A DNA stretch of 64,000 bases from Microbacterium sp. (GTDB lineage: Bacteria > Actinomycetota > Actinomycetes > Actinomycetales > Microbacteriaceae), in NCBI GenBank assembly GCA_031177765.1, contig JAPSKH010000005.1:38576-102575 (forward strand), written 5' to 3'. This document shows positions 57,076 to 64,000 of the stretch, piece by piece (position 1 is the stretch's first letter; each line of letters starts with the position of its first letter). The notes beneath the pieces are model-generated. The model was not told where the DNA came from. It searched no databases and saw only the letters and a list, made by a program, of their open reading frames with translations. Both the position numbers and the translations under genes were made by a program.

Positions 57076-59064
57076 ATGCGCGCGGAAGACATCACCACCC
57101 TCATCGCCGTCAGCCGTCCGACGATCGCGCCGGACGCGTCGTTCGCGGTCTTCGCCACCTCGCGCCCCGATATCGAGGCCAACCGCGCGGTCGGGCAGCT
57201 CTGGCGCGTCGAGCTTCCTGACGGATCGCCACGCCGGCTCACCCGCGGCACGGCCGATGCCGCGCCGCGCCTGTCGCCGGACGGCACACGCATCGCTTTC
57301 CTCCGCGGGGATGCGAAGGGCAAGCCGCAGGTGCACGTCGTCGCCGCCGCCGGAGGCGAGCCGGTGCAGGCGACCGACGCGCCGCTGGGTGTCGAGGACT
57401 TCGCATGGTCGCCCGAGGGTGGCCGCCTGGCATATCTCGCCCGCGTCCCGGAGAAGGGGCGATACGGCAGCGTCGAGGGCCTGGATGCCTCCGCGGAGGC
57501 GCCGCGACACATCACCGGCATCCGGTGGCACGCCAACGGGCTGGGGTACGTCTCCGATCGCCCGGCTCACGTGTTCATCGTCGACGCGCCGTCACCCGAG
57601 TCGGAGCCGTTCTACGAGCCGGCGCCGGCCGTGCGCGCCGAAGGGGAGGACGCGCCCAAGAAGAAGCTCGTCCACGCCGCCGCTGAGCAGCTGACGGACG
57701 GCACCGCGTCGCACGGCGGCGTCGTCTTCACCGCCGACGGCGCCGAGGTCCTCACCGTGCCCGACGAGATCGAGCCGGATCGCCGGGACCTGCGCTCGCG
57801 CCTGATCGCCGTGTCGGTCGACGGCTCCGGCCAGCGCGAGGTCCTCGCTCGCGAGGCCGGGCTGACCGTCTTCGGCGCCGAGGTCGCCGGCGACGGCGCC
57901 ATCGCGCTGCTCGCACACGAGGTGGGGGACGACGGGGTCGACTTCATCGCACCGGGCGTCGGCCTCTGGCTGCTCGAGGCGGACGGGCCGCGCCGGCTGA
58001 CGGACGCCGAGTCGATCGACCTGGGCGAGGTGGGCAGCCACATCACGGCCGTCGGCGACGACTTCCTGGTGCAGGATCGCACTCGCGGACGGGTCCGGCT
58101 CGTGCGGGTCGCACGCGACGGAGCGCTGACGGAGGTGCTCGGCGGCGATCTCGAGGTGGCCGGCCACGCCGCCGCGGGGGAGCGGGTGGTCGCTTCGGTC
58201 GCGCGACCGGACTCGTACGGGGAGCTCGTGCTCCTCGAGGGCCCGGACCAGAAGACGCTGACGGCCTTCGGGGCGGCTGCCGCCGCGTCGGGCATCGCGC
58301 TGCCGCGCGAGCTGACCGTCACCGGCCGTGACGGCTACCCCGTGCACGGCTGGGTCGCCGCGCCGGACGGGGAGGGGCCCTTCCCCGTCATCCTGCAGAT
58401 CCACGGCGGACCGTATGCGGCGTACGGCGTGCACCTCTTCGACGAGACCCAGGTCCTCGTCGATGCCGGGTACGCCGTGGTGTACTGCAACCCTCGCGGC
58501 TCCGCCGGCTACGGCCGAGCCCACGGTCGCAGCATCCGGCAGGCGATGGGGACGGTGGACTTCGCCGACGTGATCGACTTCCTCGAGGGGGCCGTCGCCG
58601 ACGATGCCCGGCTCGACGGCGCACGCGTCGGCGTCATGGGCGGCTCGTACGGCGGATACCTCACCGCATGGGTGATCGCGCACGATCACCGCTTCGCCGG
58701 CGCCATCGTCGAGCGTGGCTTCCTCGACCCGGCGACGTTCCAGGGAACGAGCGACATCGGGACGTTCTTCGGCGACGAGTACGTCGGCGTCTCGGCGGAG
58801 GACATCGCCCGGCAGAGCCCCATGGCGGTCGCCGACCAGGTGAAGACGCCGACTCTGGTCCTGCACTCCGAGCTGGACTTCCGCTGCCCGCTCGAACAGG
58901 CCACCCGGTACTTCTCAGCCCTGAAGCGCAACGGGGTCGAGGCGGAGATGCTCATCTTCCCCGGTGAGAACCACGAGCTCACCCGATCGGGCCAGCCGCG
59001 TCACCGCGTGGAGCGCTTCGCCGCCGTGCTGGACTGGTGGAGTCGCACGCTGCCGGTCGACTGA
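57076..59064 (+). CDS. S9 family serine peptidase (acylaminoacyl/prolyl oligopeptidase type)
   Basis: A 662-residue peptidase. The N-terminal ~400 residues form a WD40-like beta-propeller (SPDGTRIAFLRGDAKG, SPEGGRLAYLARV), which limits access to short peptides. The C-terminal alpha/beta-hydrolase domain has Ser524 (GGSYGGY), Asp601 (SELDFRCP) and His633 (GENHEL). No signal peptide, so cytoplasmic. Follows the atypical SDR and is followed by a strong terminator. Confidence 0.93.
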   Translation: MRAEDITTLIAVSRPTIAPDASFAVFATSRPDIEANRAVGQLWRVELPDGSPRRLTRGTADAAPRLSPDGTRIAFLRGDAKGKPQVHVVAAAGGEPVQATDAPLGVEDFAWSPEGGRLAYLARVPEKGRYGSVEGLDASAEAPRHITGIRWHANGLGYVSDRPAHVFIVDAPSPESEPFYEPAPAVRAEGEDAPKKKLVHAAAEQLTDGTASHGGVVFTADGAEVLTVPDEIEPDRRDLRSRLIAVSVDGSGQREVLAREAGLTVFGAEVAGDGAIALLAHEVGDDGVDFIAPGVGLWLLEADGPRRLTDAESIDLGEVGSHITAVGDDFLVQDRTRGRVRLVRVARDGALTEVLGGDLEVAGHAAAGERVVASVARPDSYGELVLLEGPDQKTLTAFGAAAAASGIALPRELTVTGRDGYPVHGWVAAPDGEGPFPVILQIHGGPYAAYGVHLFDETQVLVDAGYAVVYCNPRGSAGYGRAHGRSIRQAMGTVDFADVIDFLEGAVADDARLDGARVGVMGGSYGGYLTAWVIAHDHRFAGAIVERGFLDPATFQGTSDIGTFFGDEYVGVSAEDIARQSPMAVADQVKTPTLVLHSELDFRCPLEQATRYFSALKRNGVEAEMLIFPGENHELTRSGQPRHRVERFAAVLDWWSRTLPVD

Positions 59065-59093
59065 CGCGCGAGGGTCGACTGACGCATGTGAGA

Positions 59094-59121
59094 GGGGGCA
59101 CCGGACGGATCCGGTGCCCCC
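59094..59121. terminator. Terminator after the S9 peptidase gene
   Basis: Perfect 12-bp stem GGGGGCACCGGA with loop CGGA, 29 bp after the stop codon; it also faces the end of the convergent HdeD-like gene. Confidence 0.75.
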
Positions 59122-59137
59122 TTCACGTGGCCTGCGT

Positions 59138-59698
59138 TCAGATCGTCCGCGAGCCGAAGGTGAAGGCCCGCACGATGTTCATGACGCCGAGCACGAGCAG
59201 CGAGATGCCCAGCAGCCACCACAGCACCAGCGTGCCCCACACCGGAGCGAAGAGGATCACGATGCCGGCGACGATGCTGAGCACCGCGAAGACGACGGTC
59301 CAGGGTCTGGACCGTCCCGTCTCGAGCGTGGACAGCGAGACCACGCCTTCGATGATCCACATGATGCCCACGAGGACGCCGACGAAGAGCAGCAGCCAGT
59401 CGCGGGTCAGGGTGATGTTGAACAGCGCCACCACACCGGCGATGACGAAGAGGACGCCGAGCACGATGTGGCCGACGCGGGACCACCCGCCGCGCACCGT
59501 CGAGAAGATGCCGAGACCGGCGTAGACAAGGCCCGCGGCGATCGCGTAGATCGCGATGATGACGGTCACGAAGGACAGCGTCTTGCCCGGCCACAGCAGG
59601 ATGAGGACGCCCACGACGGCGGCGAGGACGCCGCCGATGCCGAGGGCGGTACGGAGCGCGTTGACGGCGGGCCTCCCGATGACGGGTTCGGTGGACAT
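59138..59698 (-). CDS. HdeD/DUF308 family membrane protein
   Basis: A 186-residue protein built of six hydrophobic helices in repeated pairs (GIGGVLAAVVGVLILLWPGKTLSFVTVIIAIYAIAAGLVYAGLG...). HdeD relatives are linked to acid resistance in E. coli, but in actinobacteria the role is unknown. ATG 59698 is 7-8 nt after AAGGGA; the GTG just before it is a weaker choice. Confidence 0.85.
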   Translation of the reverse strand: MSTEPVIGRPAVNALRTALGIGGVLAAVVGVLILLWPGKTLSFVTVIIAIYAIAAGLVYAGLGIFSTVRGGWSRVGHIVLGVLFVIAGVVALFNITLTRDWLLLFVGVLVGIMWIIEGVVSLSTLETGRSRPWTVVFAVLSIVAGIVILFAPVWGTLVLWWLLGISLLVLGVMNIVRAFTFGSRTI

Positions 59699-59738
59699 CA
59701 CGGTCCCTTCTGCATGTTCCCTGAGAAGACGCGGCTAA

Positions 59739-59744
59739 AGCTTA
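59739..59744 (-). promoter_or_regulatory. -10 box TAAGCT for the HdeD-like gene
   Basis: Minus-strand TAAGCT, 40 nt before ATG 59698. Confidence 0.4.
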
Positions 59745-59883
59745 GACCGCGTCGGATCCCGTCATGTGATGCCTCGCCCGTCGCGGCGCCCCTCGCGTCA
59801 CGCGCGCCGAGCCGCTGCGGGCCGCCGCTGGGGCGGCCCAGTATGCCGGCGTCGTCGGCGGGATGCTGTTGCCGTACGCAAGA

Positions 59884-59897
59884 CACGATATATCGTG
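59884..59897. promoter_or_regulatory. Perfect palindrome CACGATATATCGTG
   Basis: 14-bp perfect dyad in the gap between the HdeD-like and AEC genes. The CGATATATCG core resembles operators I associate with PadR-type regulators in actinobacteria; no such regulator is in the window. Confidence 0.5.
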
Positions 59898-59961
59898 ACT
59901 CCGCTGACGGAGGCGCCGCCAACGGGGGAGTGGCGCTCGCCTGCGCCGCTCCGCTGAGCGG

Positions 59962-60882
59962 TCAGCCCAGCAGCAGCGTGACGGCGAAGAGCACCGGGAT
60001 GCAGCCGACGGTGGTGAGGAAGACGGTGTCACGCGAGATCGTCTCGCCGACGTCGTAGCGCTGGGAGTAGTTGAAGACGTTCTGCGCCGTCGGCAGCGCG
60101 GCGAGCACCGTCACGATGAGAACGTCGTGCGGGTGCAAGCCGAACACGAACTCCGCGACCGCCCACGCCACGACCGGCATCGCCACGAGCTTCAGCACCG
60201 TCGCCAGCACGATGTCACGCCGGCGCCCGGAGGAGCCGAGCACCCGCTGGCCGTGCAGCGAGATCCCGTAGGCGATGAGGAGGATCGGCACGCACGCGTT
60301 CGCGATGAGCTGCGCCGGTTCCATGACGATGGGGGGCAGGTCGACGCCGAGCACCGACACGAGGGTGCCCAGCACGGAGCCGAGCACGATCGGGTTGCCG
60401 ACCACGCGTCCGACCGACTGCCACAACGACGACCGGCCCGCGGTGACGGCATCCAGGATCGCCATCGTGATCGGGGTGAACAGCAGCAGCTGCATCAGGA
60501 TGACGGGCGCGGGATAGGCGGCACTGCCCAGAAGGTACAGCGACAGGGGGATCCCGATGTTGTTGGAGTTGACCTGACCCGCGCTCAGCGCTCCGATGAC
60601 GATCTCGCCGAGGGGGCGTCTCCACACCAGACGGGCGATGAACGCGTACACGGCGATGACCGCCACCGCGGCGATCGCCGAGACGGGGAGCAGTGCCGAG
60701 AAGAGCGTCCGGACGTCGGCCTGCGCGAGCACGACGAACAGCAGGAACGGCGACAGGACGAAGAACGTGAGCCGAGCGAGCACCGGCCGGGCATGCGCGC
60801 CGAGCAGGTCGATGCGTCCGAGGATCCACCCCACGATGATGGCGACGCCCACCACGACGAACCCGGTGAGCGATTCCAGCAT
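59962..60882 (-). CDS. AEC family transporter (auxin efflux carrier fold)
   Basis: A 306-residue membrane transporter with about ten helices in two inverted halves. Conserved bits are NSNNIGIPLSLYLLG (~residues 108-122) and the C-terminal ALPTAQNVFNYSQRYDVGE, both typical of the AEC/MdcF family that exports organic acids or amino-acid-like compounds. ATG 60882 lies 6 nt after a TAGGCT box. Confidence 0.9.
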   Translation of the reverse strand: MLESLTGFVVVGVAIIVGWILGRIDLLGAHARPVLARLTFFVLSPFLLFVVLAQADVRTLFSALLPVSAIAAVAVIAVYAFIARLVWRRPLGEIVIGALSAGQVNSNNIGIPLSLYLLGSAAYPAPVILMQLLLFTPITMAILDAVTAGRSSLWQSVGRVVGNPIVLGSVLGTLVSVLGVDLPPIVMEPAQLIANACVPILLIAYGISLHGQRVLGSSGRRRDIVLATVLKLVAMPVVAWAVAEFVFGLHPHDVLIVTVLAALPTAQNVFNYSQRYDVGETISRDTVFLTTVGCIPVLFAVTLLLG

Positions 60883-60888
60883 TCTTCG

Positions 60889-60894
60889 AGCCTA
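60889..60894 (-). promoter_or_regulatory. -10 box TAGGCT, leaderless AEC transporter
   Basis: Minus-strand TAGGCT, 6 nt before ATG 60882. Confidence 0.5.
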
Positions 60895-60974
60895 GAGCGG
60901 CGCCGGGCCGGCTCTTCTCAGCGACCGGGCACGCATTCCGCAGGAATCGAGAAGCGGGACGATGGGGGCTTGGC

Positions 60975-60980
60975 TAGCGT
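60975..60980 (+). promoter_or_regulatory. -10 box TAGCGT, leaderless PPOX protein
   Basis: TAGCGT, 6 nt before ATG 60987. Confidence 0.5.
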
Positions 60981-60986
60981 GGCGGC

Positions 60987-61448
60987 ATGAGTGTGAACAT
61001 GCCGCAGCCCCGGGACCGCGCGACGAGGAGGGCCGACGCGCTGACGAGACTGAGCGAGCCGGCGGTCGACGTCTGGGTGTCGACGGCGTCGCCCGCCGGG
61101 ACGCCGTATCTGGTCCCGCTGTCGCTGGCGTGGGTGACCGAGCGCGCCGTCATCGCCGTCGATGAATCGTCGCCGACGGCGACGAACCTGGCGTCGACGG
61201 GCAGGGCGCGGCTCGGGGTGGGTCCGACCAGAGACGTCGTCGTCATCGACGCCGTCGTCGAGCGCACCGTCGGGGTCGACGAGGATGAGACGCTCGGCCG
61301 AGCGTATGCCGGCCAGGCCGACTGGGACCCGCGAGGCCTCGCCGGCTACCAGTTCGTCGTCCTGCGACCGGACCGCATCCAGGCGTGGCGCGAGTCGAAC
61401 GAGCTCGGCGGGCGGCTGCTCATGCGGGACGGGCGCTGGCTCGCCTGA
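60987..61448 (+). CDS. Pyridoxamine 5'-phosphate oxidase-like flavin/F420-binding protein
   Basis: A 153-residue split-barrel protein. VDVWVSTASPAGTPYLVPLSLAWV is the typical first hairpin (~residues 27-50), ATNLASTGRARLGVGPTRDVVVIDAVVE the second, and FVVLRPDRIQAWRESNELGGRLLMRDGRWL the C-terminal signature seen in F420- or FMN-dependent oxidoreductases of actinobacteria. Cofactor and substrate not determinable. A dif-like site begins 9 bp after its stop. Confidence 0.85.
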   Translation: MSVNMPQPRDRATRRADALTRLSEPAVDVWVSTASPAGTPYLVPLSLAWVTERAVIAVDESSPTATNLASTGRARLGVGPTRDVVVIDAVVERTVGVDEDETLGRAYAGQADWDPRGLAGYQFVVLRPDRIQAWRESNELGGRLLMRDGRWLA

Positions 61449-61456
61449 ACGATCCC

Positions 61457-61484
61457 GCATCCGATAATCCACATTATGTCAACT
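61457..61484. other. Chromosome dimer resolution site (dif)
   Basis: A 28-bp site with 11-6-11 layout: XerC arm GCATCCGATAA, centre TCCACA, XerD arm TTATGTCAACT. Compared by eye with E. coli dif, 9 of 11 XerD-arm bases and 6 of 11 XerC-arm bases agree, including the inner ATAA/TTAT dyad. It also matches the actinobacterial dif pattern as I recall it (GATAAT, two variable bases, ACATTATGTCAA). It lies in the 87-bp gap between convergent genes, as expected. Marks the replication terminus region. Confidence 0.85.
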
Positions 61485-61535
61485 CGCATGCGGAAGCGCT
61501 GCTTTTTCCGCTCCCCGCCCTGAGGCCGCAGCGCC

Positions 61536-62126
61536 TCACCCGCGGCGGTGCGGTCCCACGCCGTCCGGGATGCCGGTGTGGACGTGCGGCACGTACACGA
61601 GCTTGAGCGTGCGGCCGTCGAGGACCTTCGAGTCGACGAGTTCCAGGTCGAACTCGGGCCCGTCGTGGAACAGCGACGCGTAGCCGGCGCGTCCGGTGAT
61701 CGCCGGAAACAGCATCACCTCGAGTCGGTCCACCAGGCCCGCCGCCAGCAGCGCCCGATTCAGCGAGATGCTGCCGTGCGAGCGCAGCGGCACGTCGCTC
61801 TCGCGCTTGAGCCGCTCCACCGCTGTGACGGCGTCCTCCCGGACGAGTGTCGAGTTCTGCCAGCCCAGCGGCTCCTCCAGCGTGCTCGAGAAGATGATCT
61901 TCGGCAGGGCGTTCAGGCTCTCGTAGTACGGCTCGTCGTACTCGCGCACGAACCGGCGGAACTCCCGGAAGGTGGTCGCGCCGAAGACCAGCGCCTGCGG
62001 CTGGGCGAACGTTTCCACGCGATCCCGGCGGAGCTCCGGCCCCTCCTTGCCCCAGTAGCCGGGCCACCCTCGCGCCGAGCCGTTGCCGTCGAGACTGCTG
62101 AAGAAGTCCACCGTGAACGTCGCCAT
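61536..62126 (-). CDS. Dihydrofolate reductase/RibD-like protein
   Basis: A 196-residue protein of the RibD C-terminal/DHFR fold: FTVDFFSSLDGNGSA at the start, QALVFGATTFREF (~residues 44-56), LPKIIFSSTLEEPLGWQNSTLV and LRSHGSISLNRALLAAGLVDRLEVMLFPAITG. These proteins bind NADPH, but most are not true folate enzymes. ATG 62126 lies 6 nt after a TACCGT box. Confidence 0.88.
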   Translation of the reverse strand: MATFTVDFFSSLDGNGSARGWPGYWGKEGPELRRDRVETFAQPQALVFGATTFREFRRFVREYDEPYYESLNALPKIIFSSTLEEPLGWQNSTLVREDAVTAVERLKRESDVPLRSHGSISLNRALLAAGLVDRLEVMLFPAITGRAGYASLFHDGPEFDLELVDSKVLDGRTLKLVYVPHVHTGIPDGVGPHRRG

Positions 62127-62132
62127 GACGCC

Positions 62133-62138
62133 ACGGTA
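62133..62138 (-). promoter_or_regulatory. -10 box TACCGT, leaderless DHFR-like gene
   Basis: Minus-strand TACCGT, 6 nt before ATG 62126. Confidence 0.5.
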
Positions 62139-62187
62139 GCGATGTCCCCTGGGCGCGGTAAGGCGGAACCGCTCCCCCCTTGGTCGG

Positions 62188-62193
62188 TATCGT
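62188..62193 (+). promoter_or_regulatory. -10 box TATCGT, leaderless GNAT gene
   Basis: TATCGT, 7 nt before GTG 62201. Confidence 0.5.
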
Positions 62194-62200
62194 TTGGCGC

Positions 62201-62704
62201 GTGATCCCCCGTCGCACCCCTCGCCTCCGCTTCCGCGAGATGACGACGGCGGACCTGGACGACATGGCCCGGCTGCTAGGCGACCCGGACGTGATGCGCT
62301 TCTATCCCGCGCCGAAGACGCGGAACCAGGCGGCCGCCTGGATCGCGTGGAATCAGAGGAACTACGCCGACCACGGTCACGGTCTGTGGATCGTCGAGAC
62401 GCTCGAGGGCGACTTCGTCGGCGACTGCGGGTTGACGTGGCAGGACGTCGACGGCGTCAGCATGCTGGAAGTGGGCTATCACGTCTCCCCCGCGCGGCAG
62501 GGACGCGGCTTCGCCACCGAAGCGGCCGCCGCATGCCGTGACCTCGCCCGCGAGCGCCGCCTCGCCGACGAGCTCGTCGCGATCGTCCATCCCGACAACC
62601 GCGCGTCGGAGCGAGTGGCGGAGAAGCTCGGCATGCGGCGCCTCCACGACGGCGACCGCCGGGGTGACGGACCGCTGCGCAGGGTCCTCGGCATGCCGCT
62701 GTGA
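62201..62704 (+). CDS. GNAT family N-acetyltransferase (RimJ/RimL type)
   Basis: A 167-residue acetyltransferase. RRTPRLRFREMTTADLDDMARLLGDPDVMRFYP is the usual RimJ/RimL N-terminus; VGYHVSPARQGRGFATEAAAACRDLA has the acetyl-CoA loop (RQGRGFA, ~residues 97-103), and VHPDNRASERVAEKLGM the late helix. Acetylates an amine of protein, antibiotic or small molecule; unknown. GTG 62201 suits the leaderless promoter; the open frame upstream of it is unsupported. Confidence 0.9.
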   Translation: MIPRRTPRLRFREMTTADLDDMARLLGDPDVMRFYPAPKTRNQAAAWIAWNQRNYADHGHGLWIVETLEGDFVGDCGLTWQDVDGVSMLEVGYHVSPARQGRGFATEAAAACRDLARERRLADELVAIVHPDNRASERVAEKLGMRRLHDGDRRGDGPLRRVLGMPL

Positions 62705-62726
62705 CGGGCTCGGCGGGGACAGGAAC

Positions 62727-62732
62727 TACGGT
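62727..62732 (+). promoter_or_regulatory. -10 box TACGGT, leaderless MFS gene
   Basis: TACGGT, 6 nt before GTG 62739. Confidence 0.5.
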
Positions 62733-62738
62733 GGAAGG

Positions 62739-64000
62739 GTGGCGCGCCTGACCCGGACCCTCCTCGCAGGGCCGGGATTCCGGGCCTGGCTCGTGTGGTC
62801 GGTCGGCGTCGCCGCGTATGTGCTCGCGGTCGTCAACCGCTCGTCCCTGAGCGCCGTCGGTGTGGACGCCGCGGCCCGCTTCGATGCGGACGCCTCCACC
62901 CTGTCGCTCTTCGCGGTGGTGCAGCTCGCCGTGTACGGCGGCATGCAGATTCCGATCGGCGTGCTCCTGGATCGTTACGGCGCACGCCCGATCATGACGG
63001 TCGGCATGGTGCTCATGGCGGTCGGGCAGCTCGTCATGGCGCTCTCCCCCAGTGTCGGCGTGGCGATCGTCGCGCGCATGCTGCTGGGCGCCGGCGACGC
63101 CGCCGTGTTCCCCGGGGTCCTTCGCCTGGTCGCGACGTGGTTCCCGGCCCAGCGCGGACCGCTCATGGTTCAGCTGACCGGCATCATCGGGCAGTCCGGA
63201 CAGCTCGTCGCGCTCGTGCCGCTGGCGGCGCTGCTGCATGCGACGACCTGGACGATCACCTTCGGCAGCGTCGCCGGCCTCGGTGTGCTGTTCGCAGTGC
63301 TCGTCTTCCTCATCATCCGCAACCATCCACCCGACCGCGACGACGACGTGTCGGTCGACACCGACACCGGCGCGATCCGCGTCGTCACATCGACGGTCGA
63401 CACGGGTGCGGGCATCCGCGCAGCCTGGGCGCATCCGGGAACGCGGCTGGCCTTCTGGTCGCACTTCACGACGCCTTTCGCCGGGACCGCCTTCGTGCTG
63501 CTGTGGGGCATGCCGTTCCTCACCGCCGGCGAAGGGCTCTCCACGGCCGAGGCCGCAAGCGTCATGTCGGCGTACGTCGTGGTCGGCATGGCGCTGGGAC
63601 CGGTGATGGGCGAGCTCTCGCGACGCGTCCCCACGATGCGATCGCGCGCTCTCGTGCTGCCGACGGTCGCGGTTCAGCTGATCGCGTGGCTCGCGGTGAT
63701 CCTCTACCCCGGTCCAGCTCCGCTGTGGCTGCTGCTCATCCTCGCGTTCGCCCTCGGAACGGGCGGGCCGGCATCGATGATCGCGTTCGACCACGCCCGG
63801 ACCCACAACCCGACGCATCGCCTGAGCACCGCGACCGGCGTGACGAACGCGGGCGGCTTTCTCGCCGCGCTCCTTGCGATCTTCCTCATCGGCCTCGCGT
63901 TGGACCTGCAGGGCGCGGGAACGCCGGAGACGTATTCGCTGGATGCCTTCCGCGTGGCGTTCCTCGCGCAGGTGCCGCTGTGGCTGCTGGGTGCGAGCTT
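62739..64000 (+). CDS. MFS transporter, 3' end beyond the window
   Basis: At least 420 codons with no stop before the window ends, so the C-terminus is missing. The translated start is MARLTRTLLAGPGFRAWLVW. A motif-A loop GVLLDRYGARP lies near residue 80 between helices 2 and 3, and about eleven hydrophobic helices are present. Members of this branch (nitrate/sugar-phosphate/antiporter-like) carry varied solutes; substrate unknown. Follows the GNAT gene by 34 bp with its own -10. Confidence 0.87.
   Translation, partial: MARLTRTLLAGPGFRAWLVWSVGVAAYVLAVVNRSSLSAVGVDAAARFDADASTLSLFAVVQLAVYGGMQIPIGVLLDRYGARPIMTVGMVLMAVGQLVMALSPSVGVAIVARMLLGAGDAAVFPGVLRLVATWFPAQRGPLMVQLTGIIGQSGQLVALVPLAALLHATTWTITFGSVAGLGVLFAVLVFLIIRNHPPDRDDDVSVDTDTGAIRVVTSTVDTGAGIRAAWAHPGTRLAFWSHFTTPFAGTAFVLLWGMPFLTAGEGLSTAEAASVMSAYVVVGMALGPVMGELSRRVPTMRSRALVLPTVAVQLIAWLAVILYPGPAPLWLLLILAFALGTGGPASMIAFDHARTHNPTHRLSTATGVTNAGGFLAALLAIFLIGLALDLQGAGTPETYSLDAFRVAFLAQVPLWLLGAS

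Larger units (their letters stand above)
59699..59961. other. 263-bp intergenic region, no gene recognised
   Basis: The largest gap in the window, between the HdeD-like and AEC genes. Contains a TAAGCT -10 box for the HdeD-like gene and the perfect palindrome CACGATATATCGTG, an AT-rich island in an otherwise very GC-rich stretch. Short open frames here show no coding character. The rest shows no recognisable signal. Confidence 0.6.

Noticed and set aside
59742-60032. Small open frames in the 263-bp gap
   Set aside because: They have no ribosome site, no domain and the composition of shadow frames.
1-64000. CRISPR arrays, insertion sequences, prophage or defence islands
   Set aside because: No direct-repeat arrays, transposase or integrase genes, or defence genes were found. 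The SF2 helicase at 33810 has no defence partners.

Overview
This is a gene-dense, high-GC piece of an actinobacterial chromosome, most likely from the Microbacteriaceae and closest in style to Microbacterium (an inference from gene content and order, not from a database search). Support comes from RbpA, the pafB-pafC-tatA-tatC-helY run, an actinobacterial GT4-type glycogen synthase next to glgC, a zinc-free (type B) L31, a DUF3099/SURF1 gene cluster, and many TANNNT boxes sitting 6-7 nt before a start codon, as in leaderless actinobacterial transcripts. I count 68 protein genes and one tRNA. There is no rRNA, CRISPR array, prophage or insertion sequence. The longest stretch without a gene is 263 bp (59699-59961).

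Layout. 1-3.5 kb: end of an iron-siderophore ABC importer operon (two permeases, ATPase, lipoprotein). 3.5-4.2 kb: biotin transporter BioY. 4.4-6.0 kb: an ABC-F ATPase. 6.0-8.1 kb (minus): DUF4190, DUF3099, a 75-residue Cys/His protein and SURF1. 8.2-10.3 kb: FabG, an alpha/beta hydrolase, SerB. 10.4-13.7 kb: divergent glgC and glgA, then an ABC ATPase. 13.8-17.2 kb: L31, a hydrolase, a CGNR zinc-finger regulator divergent from a DMT exporter, and an Lrp/AsnC regulator.

17.3-29.6 kb is the metabolic core: a branched-chain 2-oxoacid dehydrogenase operon (E1alpha, E1beta, E2) divergent from the Lrp regulator; a Tat-exported phosphoesterase; then a TetR regulator divergent from a five-gene operon (carboxyltransferase, biotin carboxylase/BCCP, acyl-CoA dehydrogenase, MaoC hydratase, CitE-like lyase). 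Together these can take leucine from its 2-oxoacid to acetyl-CoA plus acetoacetate. The gene set mirrors the M. tuberculosis Rv2495c-Rv2506 region. Both regulators have palindromes placed on promoter elements that can be read directly.

29.7-37.4 kb: housekeeping genes (histidine phosphatase, sirtuin, TrmH-type methyltransferase, SDR, SGNH hydrolase, SF2 helicase, ferritin-VIT fusion). 37.5 kb: tRNA-Leu(GAG). 37.6-44 kb: a NarL-type two-component system, a small membrane exporter, an M20 peptidase, UppP, a PAC2 protein, a HAD phosphatase. 44-51.6 kb: trmI, an FKBP lipoprotein, pafBC, tatAC and helY, without the Pup-proteasome genes that many relatives carry between trmI and pafBC. 51.7-59 kb: Lnt, RbpA, GDPD, SPFH/NfeD, an SDR lacking the usual catalytic tyrosine, and an S9 peptidase. 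59-64 kb: HdeD-like and AEC membrane proteins, a PPOX protein, a DHFR-like protein, a GNAT acetyltransferase and a truncated MFS transporter.

The most notable non-coding element is a 28-bp XerC/XerD dif-like site at 61457-61484. It implies that the right end of the window is the replication terminus.
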